From Liolophura sinensis (taxonomy: Eukaryota; Mollusca; Polyplacophora; Chitonida; Chitonidae): a DNA stretch of 64,000 nt. Shown piece after piece: positions 46,541 through 58,600 of this stretch (the first letter of the stretch is position 1; each line of letters opens with the position of its first letter). The stretch spans positions 29,694,470 through 29,758,469 of the forward strand of contig NC_088295.1 in the NCBI RefSeq assembly GCF_032854445.1. The letters run 5' to 3'. The notes beneath the pieces are model-generated. The model made no database searches. It worked only from the letters and a program-made list of their open reading frames with translations, and was not told the origin of the DNA. The position numbers were made by a program, and so were the translations under genes.

Positions 46541-48651
46541 TCAAAGAATGGTTCATATCGTCGGCAACATGTGGTACGTCATGTGTTACGACAAGAAGTA
46601 GTACAGCGCCAAGCATGACCATGCTGGGAACTTCAGTGACGGTCTTTAGAATCAGTTCGGAAATGTTACTACTGGCCTTCAATGACAGCAGATGTTCAGC
46701 ATTGGATTCGCTCGTGCAAGCATTGCACGCTAGCCAAAGACACTAAGGCCAACCTTGCGCACGCCATTGGTTTCCATTGATCTTTGTGCTCCACTTGAGG
46801 CAGTAGCCATTCACTTTACGCGTTTGGCGGGCCCAAGTGATTGACACGAATACTAATGTCTTAGTACTTGTATTTACAGGCATGTTTACCAGGTGTTTTG
46901 TACCTGTGCAAACAAAAAAAGCAGACAATAGTGATTATGACAAAGGCGCTGGCGAGGCATTGGTTCTAGTATTTTGGTTGTCCGAGCCGTCTTCCCTTTA
47001 GTCAAAGCTGTAACATTGAATCGTTCATTATTGCCCAGATTTGTGAGATTTACGGAACTGACATGAATAGAACGATCCCTCACGATCCTGAGGGTAACAG
47101 TTGTTGTCAATGATGGAACCGTACTGATGTTAAAGTCTCTTTCACCGAACAAGAAGATAAGATGGAGAGAACATCTCCCTTGAGCTCACGCTAGCAACAG
47201 TCATGTACACACGTCTACAAAATTTCCTCCCGTCTACTAAATGATGGATAGAGACCCGAGGCTTCCAATGAATATTGTTTTGGAAACTGAGGATGATCTT
47301 TCAGGAGTTAAATCAATGGGCCAGTGGGTAGTGAACCACAGTGAGCGTCTTAATACAGCATGTGAAATCGCAAAGGAGTATTCGGAGGAGGCTGGAGTAG
47401 CTAGGAAATGGGCAAATGTGCGTGTGTCGCTGCCACTTTTTCCAACGTTCGTTGCTCTTTGTATAGACAGTAAAACGTCTGAACAACAAGAAACTTGCGT
47501 TGGTGTCAATAGTGATTTAATAATTACATGTACATGTACTTACCATTCAATGTAACAAACATTTTCGCTTATGGTAATTGTAAAAGATACTTGTTGTTAT
47601 TTGCACCATGAATACGTATACAGTATAAATCTTCGGCTTAATGTGTACTTATCAAACGCAATAAATGATGTTTAAAAAATAACCAACGATCTCGTGCGTC
47701 TGTTCTACTGCGGATATATGTTATGCTCTCTGATGACTGCTTGTTTGTGAAGAACAGGAAGATGACGTCCTTCGTTATCGACGTTCTAGTTCAGTGATTT
47801 AAACTAATAACTGAGCAGGTACACTTTTCCCGTATAATAAAACATGTCGTGCATGATGCGGGGTTGAACATCTCTTTCCTCGAGCTGACAGTTCCTGACA
47901 TCCCATCCAACAGCATGTAATTTATGTATGAGAAAAGCATAATACATTAAACCTTGAGAAGGAATTACTGGGAACTCGTTTAAAAATCGAACCTGACCGG
48001 GTGATCAGATAGAAGATCAAAGATTCTCATTCATTCGGATATTAAAGGCAAGGAAAACACAAATGTGAAGTATTCTTTCGAATATTAAAGGCAAAGAAAA
48101 CACAAACGAAAGATAATTAAGCACCATTAATGAAAGTAGTTTGATATATTTTTAGAATTGTTGGTGGTAAAATGCAGATAGAAATCTGGAATACAGGGTG
48201 TCATTCGCTGACAATTTTGAGACCAGTGACGGCGCTGGTTGATTTCATATTTAAAAGGCTTATAAATAGAGATTTGTGGCCAGTAGGACATTGAAACGGA
48301 CTATTTAAAGGAAAATACACATATATTAATGTGACGTAGAATCTGATGTTTTTAAGCTTTTTTACTCGGTTGGAAAAGTTCTAAAAAATTTCTTTGACAA
48401 TTTATAGTGCTCTTTCCTTTGATAGGTACTTCATTTTGTACTGTTTTCTTTGCCTAATGCTAAACGCTTATAGTAACATCATTCTATTCAGAAACCACAA
48501 TTTCTCCCTAAGAAAAGTATGGCAGTTGTATGTCCCTAACAGTGACAGGTACATGTCTCTTTATACAGACATAGTGATCAAGGAAAATTTTTACCACCTG
48601 CATTTGAATTGTCCAACCAAGCATGTCTTGCCGTACATAACGAATCAGAAT
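46541..48651. other. unassigned non-coding sequence (2.1 kb)
   Basis: No repeat is recognised apart from a two-unit 42-bp duplication (attaaaggcaaggaaaacac at 48,041 and 48,083). The plus frame at 47,241-47,555 (104 codons) is the least repeat-like frame of the window. It shows no known domain and is shadowed on the minus strand, so I do not call a gene. Confidence 0.45.
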
Positions 48652-49500
48652 TATAGTCTATTTCTGTTAGAAAGTCGCCTACATTCAGCTGTCTGTAAAA
48701 TCCTTCATGCTCCCCACAATAATTGCCTTTAGTCAGTGACACATAATAACATAAGCTCTAGGCATTGACATGTCGAACGTCCAAATCACTGCGAAGAAAA
48801 TGAAGTTAGAACACTTTTTCTAATTTATAATGTTGAAGTCCATAAGCTCGATTTCGACGGCAAAATCCCACTTCCTCGGGTGACGTCATAATTATTAAAT
48901 ACCAGTGACATGCTGGATATTGGGCGGAGTTCAACATGTTTTGACGAACGTCTACGCCAGTTACCTATACTGCTATCGGTTTTACTGTAAACCCTGTTGC
49001 TAACATTTGAAATTGTTACCACGTTTAGTAAAATATAGTATAGTATTAGTATAATATAAGCTCAATAAATGAATTTTTTTGTTATATGATGCATTATATG
49101 ATCTCGTGGCAGTATGGTTTTAACGCTGGATGTTAGGAAATTTTGTTGTCAAACACAGTTACGGTGTGTTACTGCGCGAAATTTGTTCTATACGCACGTT
49201 GGTGCACCTATCGTAAACAAATTACTCGCCACGCCCATTTCCCAGCATGCCACTGGTTTTTTGATAATTATTATGTTATCCGAGGCGTCGACGTGGAAAC
49301 TGAGCTTATGCAGTTTAACATTTTGAATTAGAAAAAAGTGTTCTAATTTCATTTTCATTGCAAGAATATGGACTTTCAACATATCCATGTGTAGGGCTTG
49401 CGTTGCTAGGTGTCACTGACTAAAGGCAATTTTGGTAGCGAGAATGACTGATTTTACAGAGAGCTGAATATAGGCGACTCTCCAGAAGAAATAGACTATA
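48652..49500. mobile_element. non-autonomous TIR DNA transposon, copy 3 (best ends)
   Basis: The element is 48,654-49,498 (845 bp) between TA dinucleotides at 48,652-48,653 and 49,499-49,500. The left arm starts tagtctatttctgttagaaa, then gtcgcctacattcagctgtc and tgtaaaat, then tgcctttagtcagtgacac. The right arm is its complement, ending ggcgactctccagaagaaat, then agacta. The inverted repeat is about 80 bp. Interior blocks match copy 1: ttcgacggcaaaatccc, ggcggagttcaacatgtttt, accctgttgctaacattt. There is no transposase. The open frame at 48,394-48,732 that runs into it is not a gene. Confidence 0.8.
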
Positions 49501-50127
49501 AAACGTAGCCGCCGTGCTATCTGCCCCACTTCATATATGTATCCCACTAACTTACACCGCTATACAGAAATCGTTTATTACATGTATGTGACACCAATGC
49601 AGTTAGCATACGTGGGAGAAATACCTTGTAACTGTAGATTCCTGGATAGCAAAGTCCTCAGTGCTTCGGGTCTCTTACTTCCTGATCCAGTAATGTACAG
49701 TTACTCTGCGATTTGACACACCGTAACGTTACATGCATTTTTAAAACCAGCTGAGCCTATAATCGGAATTGGGTAGATACATCCGATTTGTATATTGAAA
49801 TAAACTTATGCTGAATATGTTCCTCCTATATCTCGAAGGTAGGTAAGTGTTAAACTGTTTATCTATATTACAGTAATAGGTTCCCAAAGTTTTACGGCTC
49901 TGGTCCAAACGTCATGGAAAGTCCATTCAGCATAGCTATTTATTAGAATGACCTGGGAGGCAAACATAATGGGATTGTCCTAGCTTGGTCGTAAATATTA
50001 AAACGGTTAATGTTTCCTGTGAGGCTTACAAACCTCCCCTAAGTGAAGCACAGAACCTGCTACATGAAGCTAAAGTACTCAATACAAACCGTATGCTGCA
50101 GCAGTGTTTCCAGATCATTAGGCTGGA
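49501..50127. other. unassigned non-coding sequence
   Basis: No feature is recognised. Confidence 0.4.
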
Positions 50128-50628
50128 ATGTAGATGTGCTGTGGATAGCATGGAATGAGCATGGGATAGCATGGAATGAGCACATAGCATGTGCTGTGGT
50201 TAGCATGGAATGAGCAGGGGATAGCATAGAATGAGCACATATCATGTGCTGTTGTTAGAATGGAATGAGCATGGGATAGCATGGAATGAGCATGGGGTAG
50301 CATGGGATAGCATGGAATGAGCATGGGATAGCATAGGATAGCATAGAATGCGCAGGGATAGTATGGAATGAGTATGTAACGTGCTGTTGTTAGCATGGAT
50401 TGAGAATGGGATAGCATGGGATAAGGATGGGATAGCATGTAATTAGCATGGGATAGCATGGGATAGCATGGAATGAGCACATAGCATGTGCCATGATTAG
50501 CATGGAATGAGCAGGGGATAGCATGGAATGAGCATGGGATAGCATGGAATGAGCACATAGCATGTGCCATTGTTAGCATGGAATGAGCACATAACATGTG
50601 CTGTGGATAGCATGGGATGCTTACGATG
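50128..50628 (+). repeat. minisatellite built on GCATGGAATGAGCAT / GGGATA
   Basis: About 500 bp of irregular tandem repeats. Short modules agcatggaatgagca and tgggatagcatgg combine into longer units that also contain cacatagcatgtgctgtggt. No single period holds throughout, so it is a higher-order, reshuffled array. The minus-strand frame 50,118-50,645 (175 codons, rich in HAIPC and SFHA repeats) is the longest open frame outside the LINE, but it is wholly repeat-derived. Confidence 0.92.
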
Positions 50629-50703
50629 TACTGTGCGCGGTGCATTGTGATACATGACAGATGAAGGAATGGAAGCTAATGACTGTGCCTGCCGTCCTCA
50701 GTA

Positions 50704-50830
50704 ATATTGCATTTGTGCGACGGCGGCCAGCATTATGGAGGAAACCGGGCAGAGCCCGGGGGAAAACGACGGTCATCTGCAGGTTGCTGGCCGGTCTTCG
50801 CACGTACGGAGTGAGAGGAAACCTGCAGAG
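50704..50830 (-). repeat. SINE-A body fragment
   Basis: Antisense: tgcgacggcggccagcatta, aaccgggcagagcccggggg, tcatctgcaggttgctggcc and cacgtacggagtgagaggaa. Both the terminal module and the head are missing. Confidence 0.82.
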
Positions 50831-50886
50831 TTGTTCACTTTAACCACATTTTTTGTATATTTACAACTGCGAAAGATGTGTGGTTC

Positions 50887-50945
50887 ACTCGTATAAGTGA
50901 AATATTCTCGAGTATGGCGTAAAACACCATTCAAATAAATACATA
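50887..50945 (+). repeat. SINE-A 3'-terminal fragment, opposite orientation
   Basis: actcgtataagtgaaatatt, then ctcgagtatggcgtaaaaca, then an (AAAT)n tail. It is only 56 bp from the antisense body fragment to its left. Together they might be one element broken by an inversion, since the body fragment lacks exactly this module. Confidence 0.82.
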
Positions 50946-51814
50946 GATTAAATAAAATTGACAACAACGTTACTTATTAGTCTAAGGCACACAAATAATG
51001 AAGCCAGAGGATATGACGAACCGTAATCTTGAACTGAATCTCCTTAACATCAGAAGATACATGAAGGAGTAGAAGGCGACGTTCTATAGGCCAAAAAAGC
51101 CGCCATTATTTTTTGCCGATTTTATCCCACGCTAGCCAAGGACGTCATAATTAGTCATTTGTCTGAAAAAAATTAGTATAACTTTCATGAATTGAGAACA
51201 AATAAGATTTTCTGAAATGAAAAGAAGAATAAGAAAATCAATCAATAGTTGCTGATATATATAAAAATATACAGTTTTTACATGAAGGCAGCGGTGGGAT
51301 ATCTTCCATGGACCTGTGCTTACTTTGTCAGATCTAAATGTAAAACAATGTAGAAAAGTAAACCAGACAAGTGAATACAAGTTAACCGTTCACACAAACG
51401 TCTATAAAGAGCCCGGGTAGAAAAATCAGCAGTACAACTTCAGATGGCGCTGCTTTTCACTAATATCATGGCTCCAAGATGTTGACGTCTCCAAGGTCTT
51501 TTTACCTCCCCTGATAGCAAAATTCGTTTGGCTGTATTGAATTTTTGGCCAGATTATTATTCTTTTAAAGTATCTTTTGTCTTTCGTTACGCAAACAAGT
51601 ATACACTGCAACACTGAGCGCATTTCTGACAGCTTGTCAGTTAGCGACAGTCAATGATTCATCCGTGTGTAGCAACCAAAGGAAAATCTTTACCAAGTAT
51701 CGATACTGGTTTTATTTTTGTTTCGTGTCAACACCATAATTAAATCTAATACTCGACAATATTCTCTAAAGAGTGCATATTGAGGTGTACTAGTACAATA
51801 ACGTATTTTTATTT
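50946..51814. other. unassigned non-coding sequence
   Basis: No gene or repeat is recognised. Frames at 51,132-51,623 on the minus strand have no domain. Confidence 0.4.
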
Positions 51815-53268
51815 CATGTTTTACGACATATGTCAAGAATATTTCACTGACGTACGGCGGTTTAATGGTTGGACAGACCTTTGATGCCCAAATGTTAACC
51901 CCACCTTACCAGGCGGATGATAGACCGCAGCACAACGACTGGTTTTTCGAATTGAAATGGGCAATTTACCTGGCCAAGGGCCTGAAGGTAAGCCGATAAC
52001 AGTAATCAGTCAACAAGACTCTGGTGCACTCAAAAATACAACATGAATCATTGTTTTCGATTCCATGAGAAGGACGGATATCATTTATACAGAGACGTCA
52101 TTTATGTCACTCTAAATGGTTTAATGTCTGTCACTGATCAAATACGGTAGGGTGTATCTTCCAATAAATCTATATTTAGCTCTGGTGAAGTATCATTTCT
52201 GACGCCGATTTATGTTATTCCAGTAAACTAGGATGGGTAAGGATCCACCAATAATTGCGTGATTTGACAGTATTATTTAAACTAATGAGCTTATTTGGGC
52301 TTCTTGTACGTGCGCTATTCCACCTTGTAATAGTCTTATATGTCAGGCAGAATAACACAGTGACTATATAGTGTGCTCAGTTTAATTGGACGTCTGTTTA
52401 CATGTACGTCGTCGCGGTCTGGACTGTTCAATGCTACTGCGTCACTATCGGTTGTCTCCAGGATGTGAGCCTTCCCCTATCTGGGTTTCGACCATACCGA
52501 TGGTTATTTCAACAACAAATTGATTTCCTTTTCTGTCAGTACCCTCGATGTGGAACACTGTTAGTTTCAAAAGCATCAGCAATTATAATTAAGAAAATTC
52601 AGTGAGAGTATCTTCAGTATGAGGAAAATCTATGAAAATGACGTTGAGGAACGTGGCGGCAGTAAGAGCCTTTGGCGCCGGTATCTGCCCTACGATCATT
52701 AATAACTATCTCCTCACCAGAGTTTAACGAGAAATCTACAGACCGCATATATCCCAGGGTGCAGGGAGAAATATGGTACATTATGAAGCATTATGTTATA
52801 AGTAAAACATATAGTTTGCCATATTTTAATATCGTGATAAATGTAATCTTCTGCAGTGCGACATTGTCTTTATGTTTGAATGTGACTGTAAACTGCAAGT
52901 CACATGACCTGTATTTTTGTCTATACACAGATGTCTCAAGGTCATATGCTCTCAGATGTCTCAGGTATATGCTGAAGATAAGAGATACCATCAACCAAAT
53001 CGCAAAGAGCCTCGCGCGTAGTCACACCACTGAACACAACACACGGACCTAATTAAAATGTGTTAAGATCTTAGAATCCCAAATTAATTATAAATATGAT
53101 ATTCTCCTTCTTTTTCAACCCGTCAGTAGAAATGACGGATGTATTTGTCGAAAGCACATAGATTGATGCAACGAAATGGTATTATCAAGTCCAGCTGAAA
53201 AGTACTAGCAAGCTGCACACGATCAATGGGTTTGTGTAGGCCAAATATTTGTTCGATTAGGTTTAAAT

Positions 53269-53560
53269 TGAAGCTGGTTTGGTGAGTGAGTGAGTGCTTG
53301 GGGTTTAACGTCGTACTCAACAATTTTTCAGTCATATGACGACGAAGGAATCATTAGGGTGTATGTACGTGTAATGTGCCTCCTTGTTGCAGGACGGATT
53401 TCCACCGCTCTTTTATTTAGTGCCCCTTCATGCTGAACGCCAAGCGAGGAAGTTACAACTTCCTCTTTAAAAGTCTTAGGTGTGACTCGATCAAGGAGTG
53501 ATCCTGGATCTACCGGTCCCGAAGCGGACGCTCTACCAACTGTGTGAAGCTGGTTTGGTG
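53269..53560 (-). repeat. SINE-B, nearly full length, with perfect 16-bp target duplication
   Basis: The element is 53,285-53,544, with its tRNA-like head to the right, hence minus. It is flanked by tgaagctggtttggtg at 53,269-53,284 and 53,545-53,560. The left end is the agtgagtgcttggggtttaa tail module. The middle carries tttccaccgctcttttattt and gccaagcgaggaagttacaa. The right end is the tRNA-like head; on the minus strand, cagttggtagagcgtccgct is the A-box region and gatcgagtcacac is a weak B box. In Y unit 3 the equivalent place (about 61,795) is uninterrupted, so the insertion came after that duplication. Confidence 0.93.
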
Positions 53561-54472
53561 TTTTATAGCGCATTATTCGGGTCTTGAGCGACTTAAATCG
53601 TTACAATGGGTGGAGAAAAATAAAACTCGACGAATATACGATTAACGCTCCGTAACTTTGGAACGTGTCACGCACAATATTTTTACCCACAGAGGGAGCT
53701 CATGCAATGTGCATGCTATACTGGTCGCTACACGTGCAAGGTCTATTAGGATCGTGTGGAACAATTCCTTCAGTTTTGCGTCAAGGAAACGATTGCTTAT
53801 ATAATCTTAGCATACTGATTGGAATTTATACAGCAAGGCTCGGATTAATTTCCTAAGATCAGTTAATGACTGTAACGTCAGCTGTGCAGATTACGATTTT
53901 TGACAAATAGATCTTTAAAACAACTTTCGTTAACAGACTGTAGCTGACAAACTTATTCCTTCCATCCTTGATTGCCAATCACACGCTTGTCTCGGCATCA
54001 CGGAAATATTGCAGATACACCGTTAGGCTGCGTACTCGTTTATTTATTTAACACAGCTCAGCTTCTCATCACTACGCTAGGCTACAATTTCCTCTTTGGA
54101 CAGCTGAGACTCATATTTGTTAAACTGTGAATGACCCTGAGCGAATTGCCATGTTGTCCAGTGTTCACATCGCCCAGCTGCTTCGGCAAAGTCAGTGAAT
54201 GCTCATTGGCTGATCTATCAAGGAAAACAATAAAAACCAAAGTCTTGTGAAGATAGGTTGGTCATCAAGTCATCAGTACAACATCTAGAGTGCTTACCTA
54301 ATATTCTGTTACCATCCCCTATTTGTTGACCTAGAATTTCGTATCTACTTGCGCTCAGCAATTATACTTACATGGTATAAGGGGTTATCGACCTCCTGTC
54401 TTTGGCGTAGTTCGCCAACAAAACTGTACACAAAATGTGGCACTTGCAATTTGACCAAAACATTGTAAATGG

Positions 54473-55149
54473 AAAATAACAGCGTTGTACGCGATTAAGC
54501 AAATAGCTGCTCAGTTGGTTGAAGGTGTTTTGTCACTCAAGTTACAATAAAATTACACAGTCAAGTTGGGGTGAGCGGGATTCGAACACTTTATGACGTC
54601 TCCTTATGGCTGGTCGCGTTTTTGCTGTTGTTCTACAGCTTTGTTACCTCACTGCACATGGAATGAATGATAAATCCGTGGCAATTCCCATGATTAATGT
54701 TTTTAGAACGTACACGTTACAGAAGAAATGAATCGGAATACGTAAAGAAAATAACAGCGTCGTGCGCGATTAAGCGAATAGCTGCTCAGTTGGTTGAAGG
54801 TGTTTTGTCACTCAAGTTACAATAAAGTTACAAGGTGAACCTTCGACACAGTCCGTATTTGGGTTAATTTCAACATGGTACAAGGTATATTTCCTTTTTT
54901 TATAAGGTGTATGATTTAATTTTCAATAGCAGTTTACTGATCAGGGGAAATTCAGGAGTCAAGTTGGCGTGAGCGGGATTCGAACACTTTATGACGTCGC
55001 CTTATGGCTGGTCGCGTTTTTGCTGTTGTTCTACAGCTTTGTTACCTCACTGCACATGGAATGAATGATAAATCCGTGGCAATTCCCATGATTAATGTTT
55101 TTAGAACGTACACGTTACAGAAGAAATGAATCGGAATACCTAAAGAAAA
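54473..55149 (+). repeat. recent local duplication inside Y unit 1
   Basis: A 191-bp segment (54,561-54,751) recurs at 54,959-55,149 with only three mismatches by eye. The segment before it (54,473-54,556) recurs at 54,748-54,831 with a few differences. The 127 bp at 54,832-54,958 are present only in the second unit. This is much closer identity than between whole Y units, so the event is recent. The repeated segment contains gcgggattcgaacac, which looks like the complement of a tRNA T-arm, but no tRNA folds around it. Confidence 0.93.
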
Positions 55150-55947
55150 GGTCAGAATGTAAAATAAATCAAGCACTTCTTTGGTAGATATTCAAATGAC
55201 TTAACAACATTCTCACAACAGTTTATCTCTCCGCTTTTGTGTGGCGTCGGAATTGACAGGTCTGTATTTAGATGTACCTTAGTTCAAAAATATAGACGCC
55301 GAGGAGAGAAAAGACCAATTCCCTAGAGAAAGTTAAACAAGCACAGTGATCAGGCTTCGAGGCCACGGTCAAATTGGGGATGTTGCTGCAACTTGGACAT
55401 TGTTTATATCAGGACATAGCCGTCTCGTGGTGAGGAGAAATTTCAATAGAGATCACAAACTCATGACTAATGAGGTCACTGGTTGGAACCCATCTCCTTA
55501 TAGACGTGTCCTTGTCTTTGTTCAAAACAGACCAAACAGACTTCAGGTTGTCTGTTTGGTACACGATCAGGTGCGCCATTTGCTCAGACCGTATACCACA
55601 TTTGTTCACCAATATCATTTAGAACTTTTGCAGGTTTTGCTCTAGTAACATCTGAAAGACATTTGTTCTTACTTATTTGTTTGATGTTTTACGTCAATCC
55701 CATTAACACTTCACTCACACAACACTGTCATGTTGAATTCCTGGAGAAACCGGCGTGATGCCCGGGGTTTAACCTCACCTTATCAGACGGTTGATAAATT
55801 TGTTTGCACAACGGCTAGATTGTTACATTTGAATAAGCAATTTCCATGGTTAAGGGCCTCAAGGTTAGCTGATTAGAGTGGTCGGTCAAACTAGCGCCCG
55901 GTGCACTCACAAAACAACATGAAGAAGTATTCGCCATTCCTGTCTGT

Positions 55948-56140
55948 TAAGTAAGCTGCCCCGCCCGAGCCATTATACTGATACGGGTCAACCAGTTGTT
56001 GCACTATCCCCTTTATGCTGGACGCCAAGCGAGGAAGTCACAATTACCTCTTTTAAAGTCTTAGGTGTGATTCGACCCAGGATTGTTCCTGGATCTACCG
56101 CTCCCGAAGCGGTCGCTCTACCAACCGTGCTATCCGGGCC
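55948..56140 (-). repeat. SINE-B copy with tRNA-like head, tail side missing
   Basis: Blocks taagctgccccgcccgagcc, ttgcactatcccctttatgc, cgccaagcgaggaagtcaca and the head complement (gaagcggtcgctctaccaac, then cgtgctatccgggcc). On the minus strand the head has cacggttggtagagcg (A box). The gagtgagtg tail module is absent. Y unit 1 reads through at the same place (cactgatcaaatacgg, about 52,134). Confidence 0.82.
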
Positions 56141-57169
56141 GATCAAATACGAAACATCTTCCAATAAAGCTATAAAATAACTCTTCGGCTGTTACACTCT
56201 TCTTTTTTTTCACACGGCGATTTTTATTCGATGAAAATAGGCCTGGGAGGGATGCACCAATCACTGTGTCGTTTGACAGCATTATTCACTCTAATGAGCT
56301 TATTAAGGTTTCTTATACAGTTCCATCGTGGGACAGTCTCACACAAGATTAACTCTAAGCCTATATAATAGGCTCAGTTTAATTGGACTTCTATTAGCGT
56401 GTGCACGATACATCTTGTCTGGACTGGCCAAGGGTCATTATCGTTGTCAGTTCTCTCTAGCATGGACGCCTTCCCCTGTCTGGGTTTTGGCCGTACGGAT
56501 GAGTATTTCACAATAATTTGGTTTCCGTTTGTGTCAGTCCCATGGCTGTGGAACATCACTGGTTTTGAAAACAACAGCGGTTATATTCAGAATACTCAGT
56601 GGGAGGGGCTTAAATTTCAACGTGAATAAAACCATAAGGATAATGTCCAAAACGGGTCGAACATAGCGGAAGTCAGAGCTTTTTATCACCGACATTTGCC
56701 CTAGGTCATTCATGATGGTGAAAAACAATGCAAACACACGCAACGACTTTTATTTTATCGATATTGTATAAGGGCCTAGTTAAAGTACCATGCCACTGGT
56801 CGTATTTGCATTTAAGTTCGTTTCAATCATCAGTTATAGAACATCTAATAAGTGATGTCTTTGACGTAGTATAGTGATGCAACCAGATAATAAAAACATT
56901 CTGAATTGATGATAAAAGCGCACTTCTCGAAAATAAGTACACAGTGTTTTCCTTTGTATGCATTTAAATCATATCACCACTATGTAATAATGATTAACTG
57001 ATTACCTAAGCTGCTTGAACGTGTTTTGTCATTCAAGTGCAAGAAAGTTGCAAGGAGAACCTTCGGCACGTTTCTGTTTGCTTTATTGTACATGGAATAT
57101 TTCCTTATTTCATTAGAACTTTTTTTAAATTCTCAATGACAATTTTTTCCTGTTTATGAGAAGAAAAAA

Positions 57170-58600
57170 TCAGACGTAATGCTGGTGAATCTGTTCTGAA
57201 GTAGCTGAACAAAACGATTTGGAATAAGCTGGATTTGATAACTGATAATTTTCCATCGTCATGGAGGTAGGTGTGTATTATCCCGGTTCCAAGACCAGGT
57301 AAAGATCATACTGATCCGTCTAATTATCGCCCCATGGCCCTTACCAGCTGTGTCCGTAAGACCATGGAACGGATAATACATCGGTTGGCTCCTCGAATCC
57401 AACAATTTAATATCTAATATACAATGTGGTTTTCGTCAGGGTCGATTTACAATCGATTACCTTTTTTGATTTGAAACTTTTATACGTAATGGTTTCATTA
57501 ATAATAAGCATGTGATATCGATATTTTTCGATCTTGAAAAAGAATACGACACCACATGGAAATACGGAATTTTAAAAGACCTTTCTGATTTAGGTCTTCA
57601 AGGTCGATTACCGTTATTTATATCGGAATTTTTATCTGATCGTCAGTTTAAGGTAAGGGTGGGGGGCACTCTTTCTGACTCGCATGGGCAGGAAATGGGT
57701 GTAGCCCAGAGCAGTATTTTATCACCAACTCTGTTTAGCATAAAAATAAATAGCTTAGCAAAAATCTTAACATCGGGCAAAGAAGGTTCTTTGTATGTTG
57801 ATGATTTCCTTATATGCTACCGAGCTAAAAATATGAATAATATCGATAGCCAGTTTAAGCGTGGTCACAATAAAATAGAGAAATGGGCAACTGTGCAAGG
57901 CCTTAGATTTTCCATGTCTAAAACCGTTGGTATGCATTTTTGTAATGAACGGAAACTTTGTCTTGACCCTCAGCTTAAGTTGTATGGTAAACAGATTAAA
58001 ATCGTTGGAGAAAATAAATCTTTGGGTATGATACTTGATAACAAATTATCGTTTATACCCGATATTAATATTCTGAACGGTAAATGTACTAAGGCTCTCG
58101 ATATTATTAAGGTCGTTTCTACTACCGGCTGGGGGTATACCTCAGCAAACATTTTGCTGAAATTAAGGCTAATTATCTTATTTTGTGTTGGATGTAATGC
58201 TCAATACGGCATCAAACATATCGTGGTTGTCTGTCAAGACTTTGCCCACGTTCGGCAAAGATTCTACACAGTCAACTATACATATCATTTAATTGACAAC
58301 GCTGGCGGATGCTGTCACAAAATACTTAAGGGCCATTGAGCTATATCATAAAATGTAAATTTTAATTGTTATTAATACATAAAGGAAGATATATACATAT
58401 ACAGTTTTCTGGGTAAACTGTTTTAAAAACACGGTGGTTTTCGATTTTTGGCTGTTTTCGTTCTTTTTAACTGGTTTTAAACATTTTTCTTTAGTGTTCT
58501 CATTACAATATCGAAAACCAAACACCGCCCCCTGTGCGCAACTTGTTCTCAACACGATATGGCTCAAATATTTCCAATGTGGCGTAAAGCTATAATCAAT
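57170..58600 (+). mobile_element. Jockey-like LINE, 5'-truncated, in Y unit 2
   Basis: Reverse transcriptase coding is recognisable from about 57,190 (translated NKTIWNKLDLITDNFPSSWR in one frame), and the NYRPMALTSC block follows near 57,320. Frame changes and stops occur before 57,511. The main frame runs 57,512-58,339. The last part (atttccaatgtggcgtaaag, then ctataatca) looks like the element's 3' tail. Y unit 1 lacks all of this, so the LINE landed after the array formed. The 5' half, including the endonuclease, is missing, as is usual for truncated LINE insertions. Confidence 0.8.
57512..58339 (+). pseudogene. LINE reverse transcriptase remnant (Jockey-like)
   Basis: This 275-codon frame is the longest in the window. 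Residues 5-13 (FFDLEKEYD) are catalytic motif A, with the aspartate at residue 7. Residues 95-98 (YVDD) are the catalytic motif C core. The stretch TWKYGILKDLSDLGLQGRLP and the GRLPLFISEFLSD segment are typical of Jockey-like elements. Motif B reads GVAQSSILSP at 63-72, where the family has a conserved proline and glycine (GVPQGS), so activity is unlikely. After about residue 217 the sequence stops resembling the family, and the usual continuation is missing. Upstream coding is frameshifted. Reverse transcriptase identity is clear; the clade assignment is from recollection. Confidence 0.85.

Larger units (their letters stand above)
51815..55640 (+). repeat. tandem array Y, unit 1
   Basis: About 3.8 kb. 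In order: a decayed SINE-A-like stretch (ttttacgacatatgtcaaga, 51,821), the atttgacagtattatttaaa block (52,262), the cagtttaattggacgtctgt block (52,378), a SINE-B insertion (53,285), the attgccaatcacacgcttgt block (53,969), the gctgctcagttggttgaagg block with local duplication (54,507-55,149), and the ctaatgaggtcactggttgg block (55,466). The 126-codon frame at 52,672-53,052 and the others are not conserved in units 2 and 3. Confidence 0.8.

Noticed and set aside
47241-47555. Possible host exon (104 codons)
   Set aside because: It is not repeat-derived as far as I can see, but no domain, splice partner or conservation can be shown from this window.
50118-50645. 175-codon minus-strand frame
   Set aside because: It is completely explained by stop-free minisatellite modules.
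52672-53052. 126-codon frame in Y unit 1 and similar frames in X and Z
   Set aside because: The equivalent positions in sister units are not open in the same frame, which argues against coding constraint.
54561-54640. Possible tRNA on the minus strand (gcgggattcgaacac resembles a T-arm complement)
   Set aside because: The T-stem does not pair, no A box lies at the right distance, and no cloverleaf can be drawn. The motif is part of a local duplication.
57512-58339. Intact reverse transcriptase gene
   Set aside because: It is the longest frame, but upstream coding is broken, motif B is altered and the C-terminal part stops matching the family.
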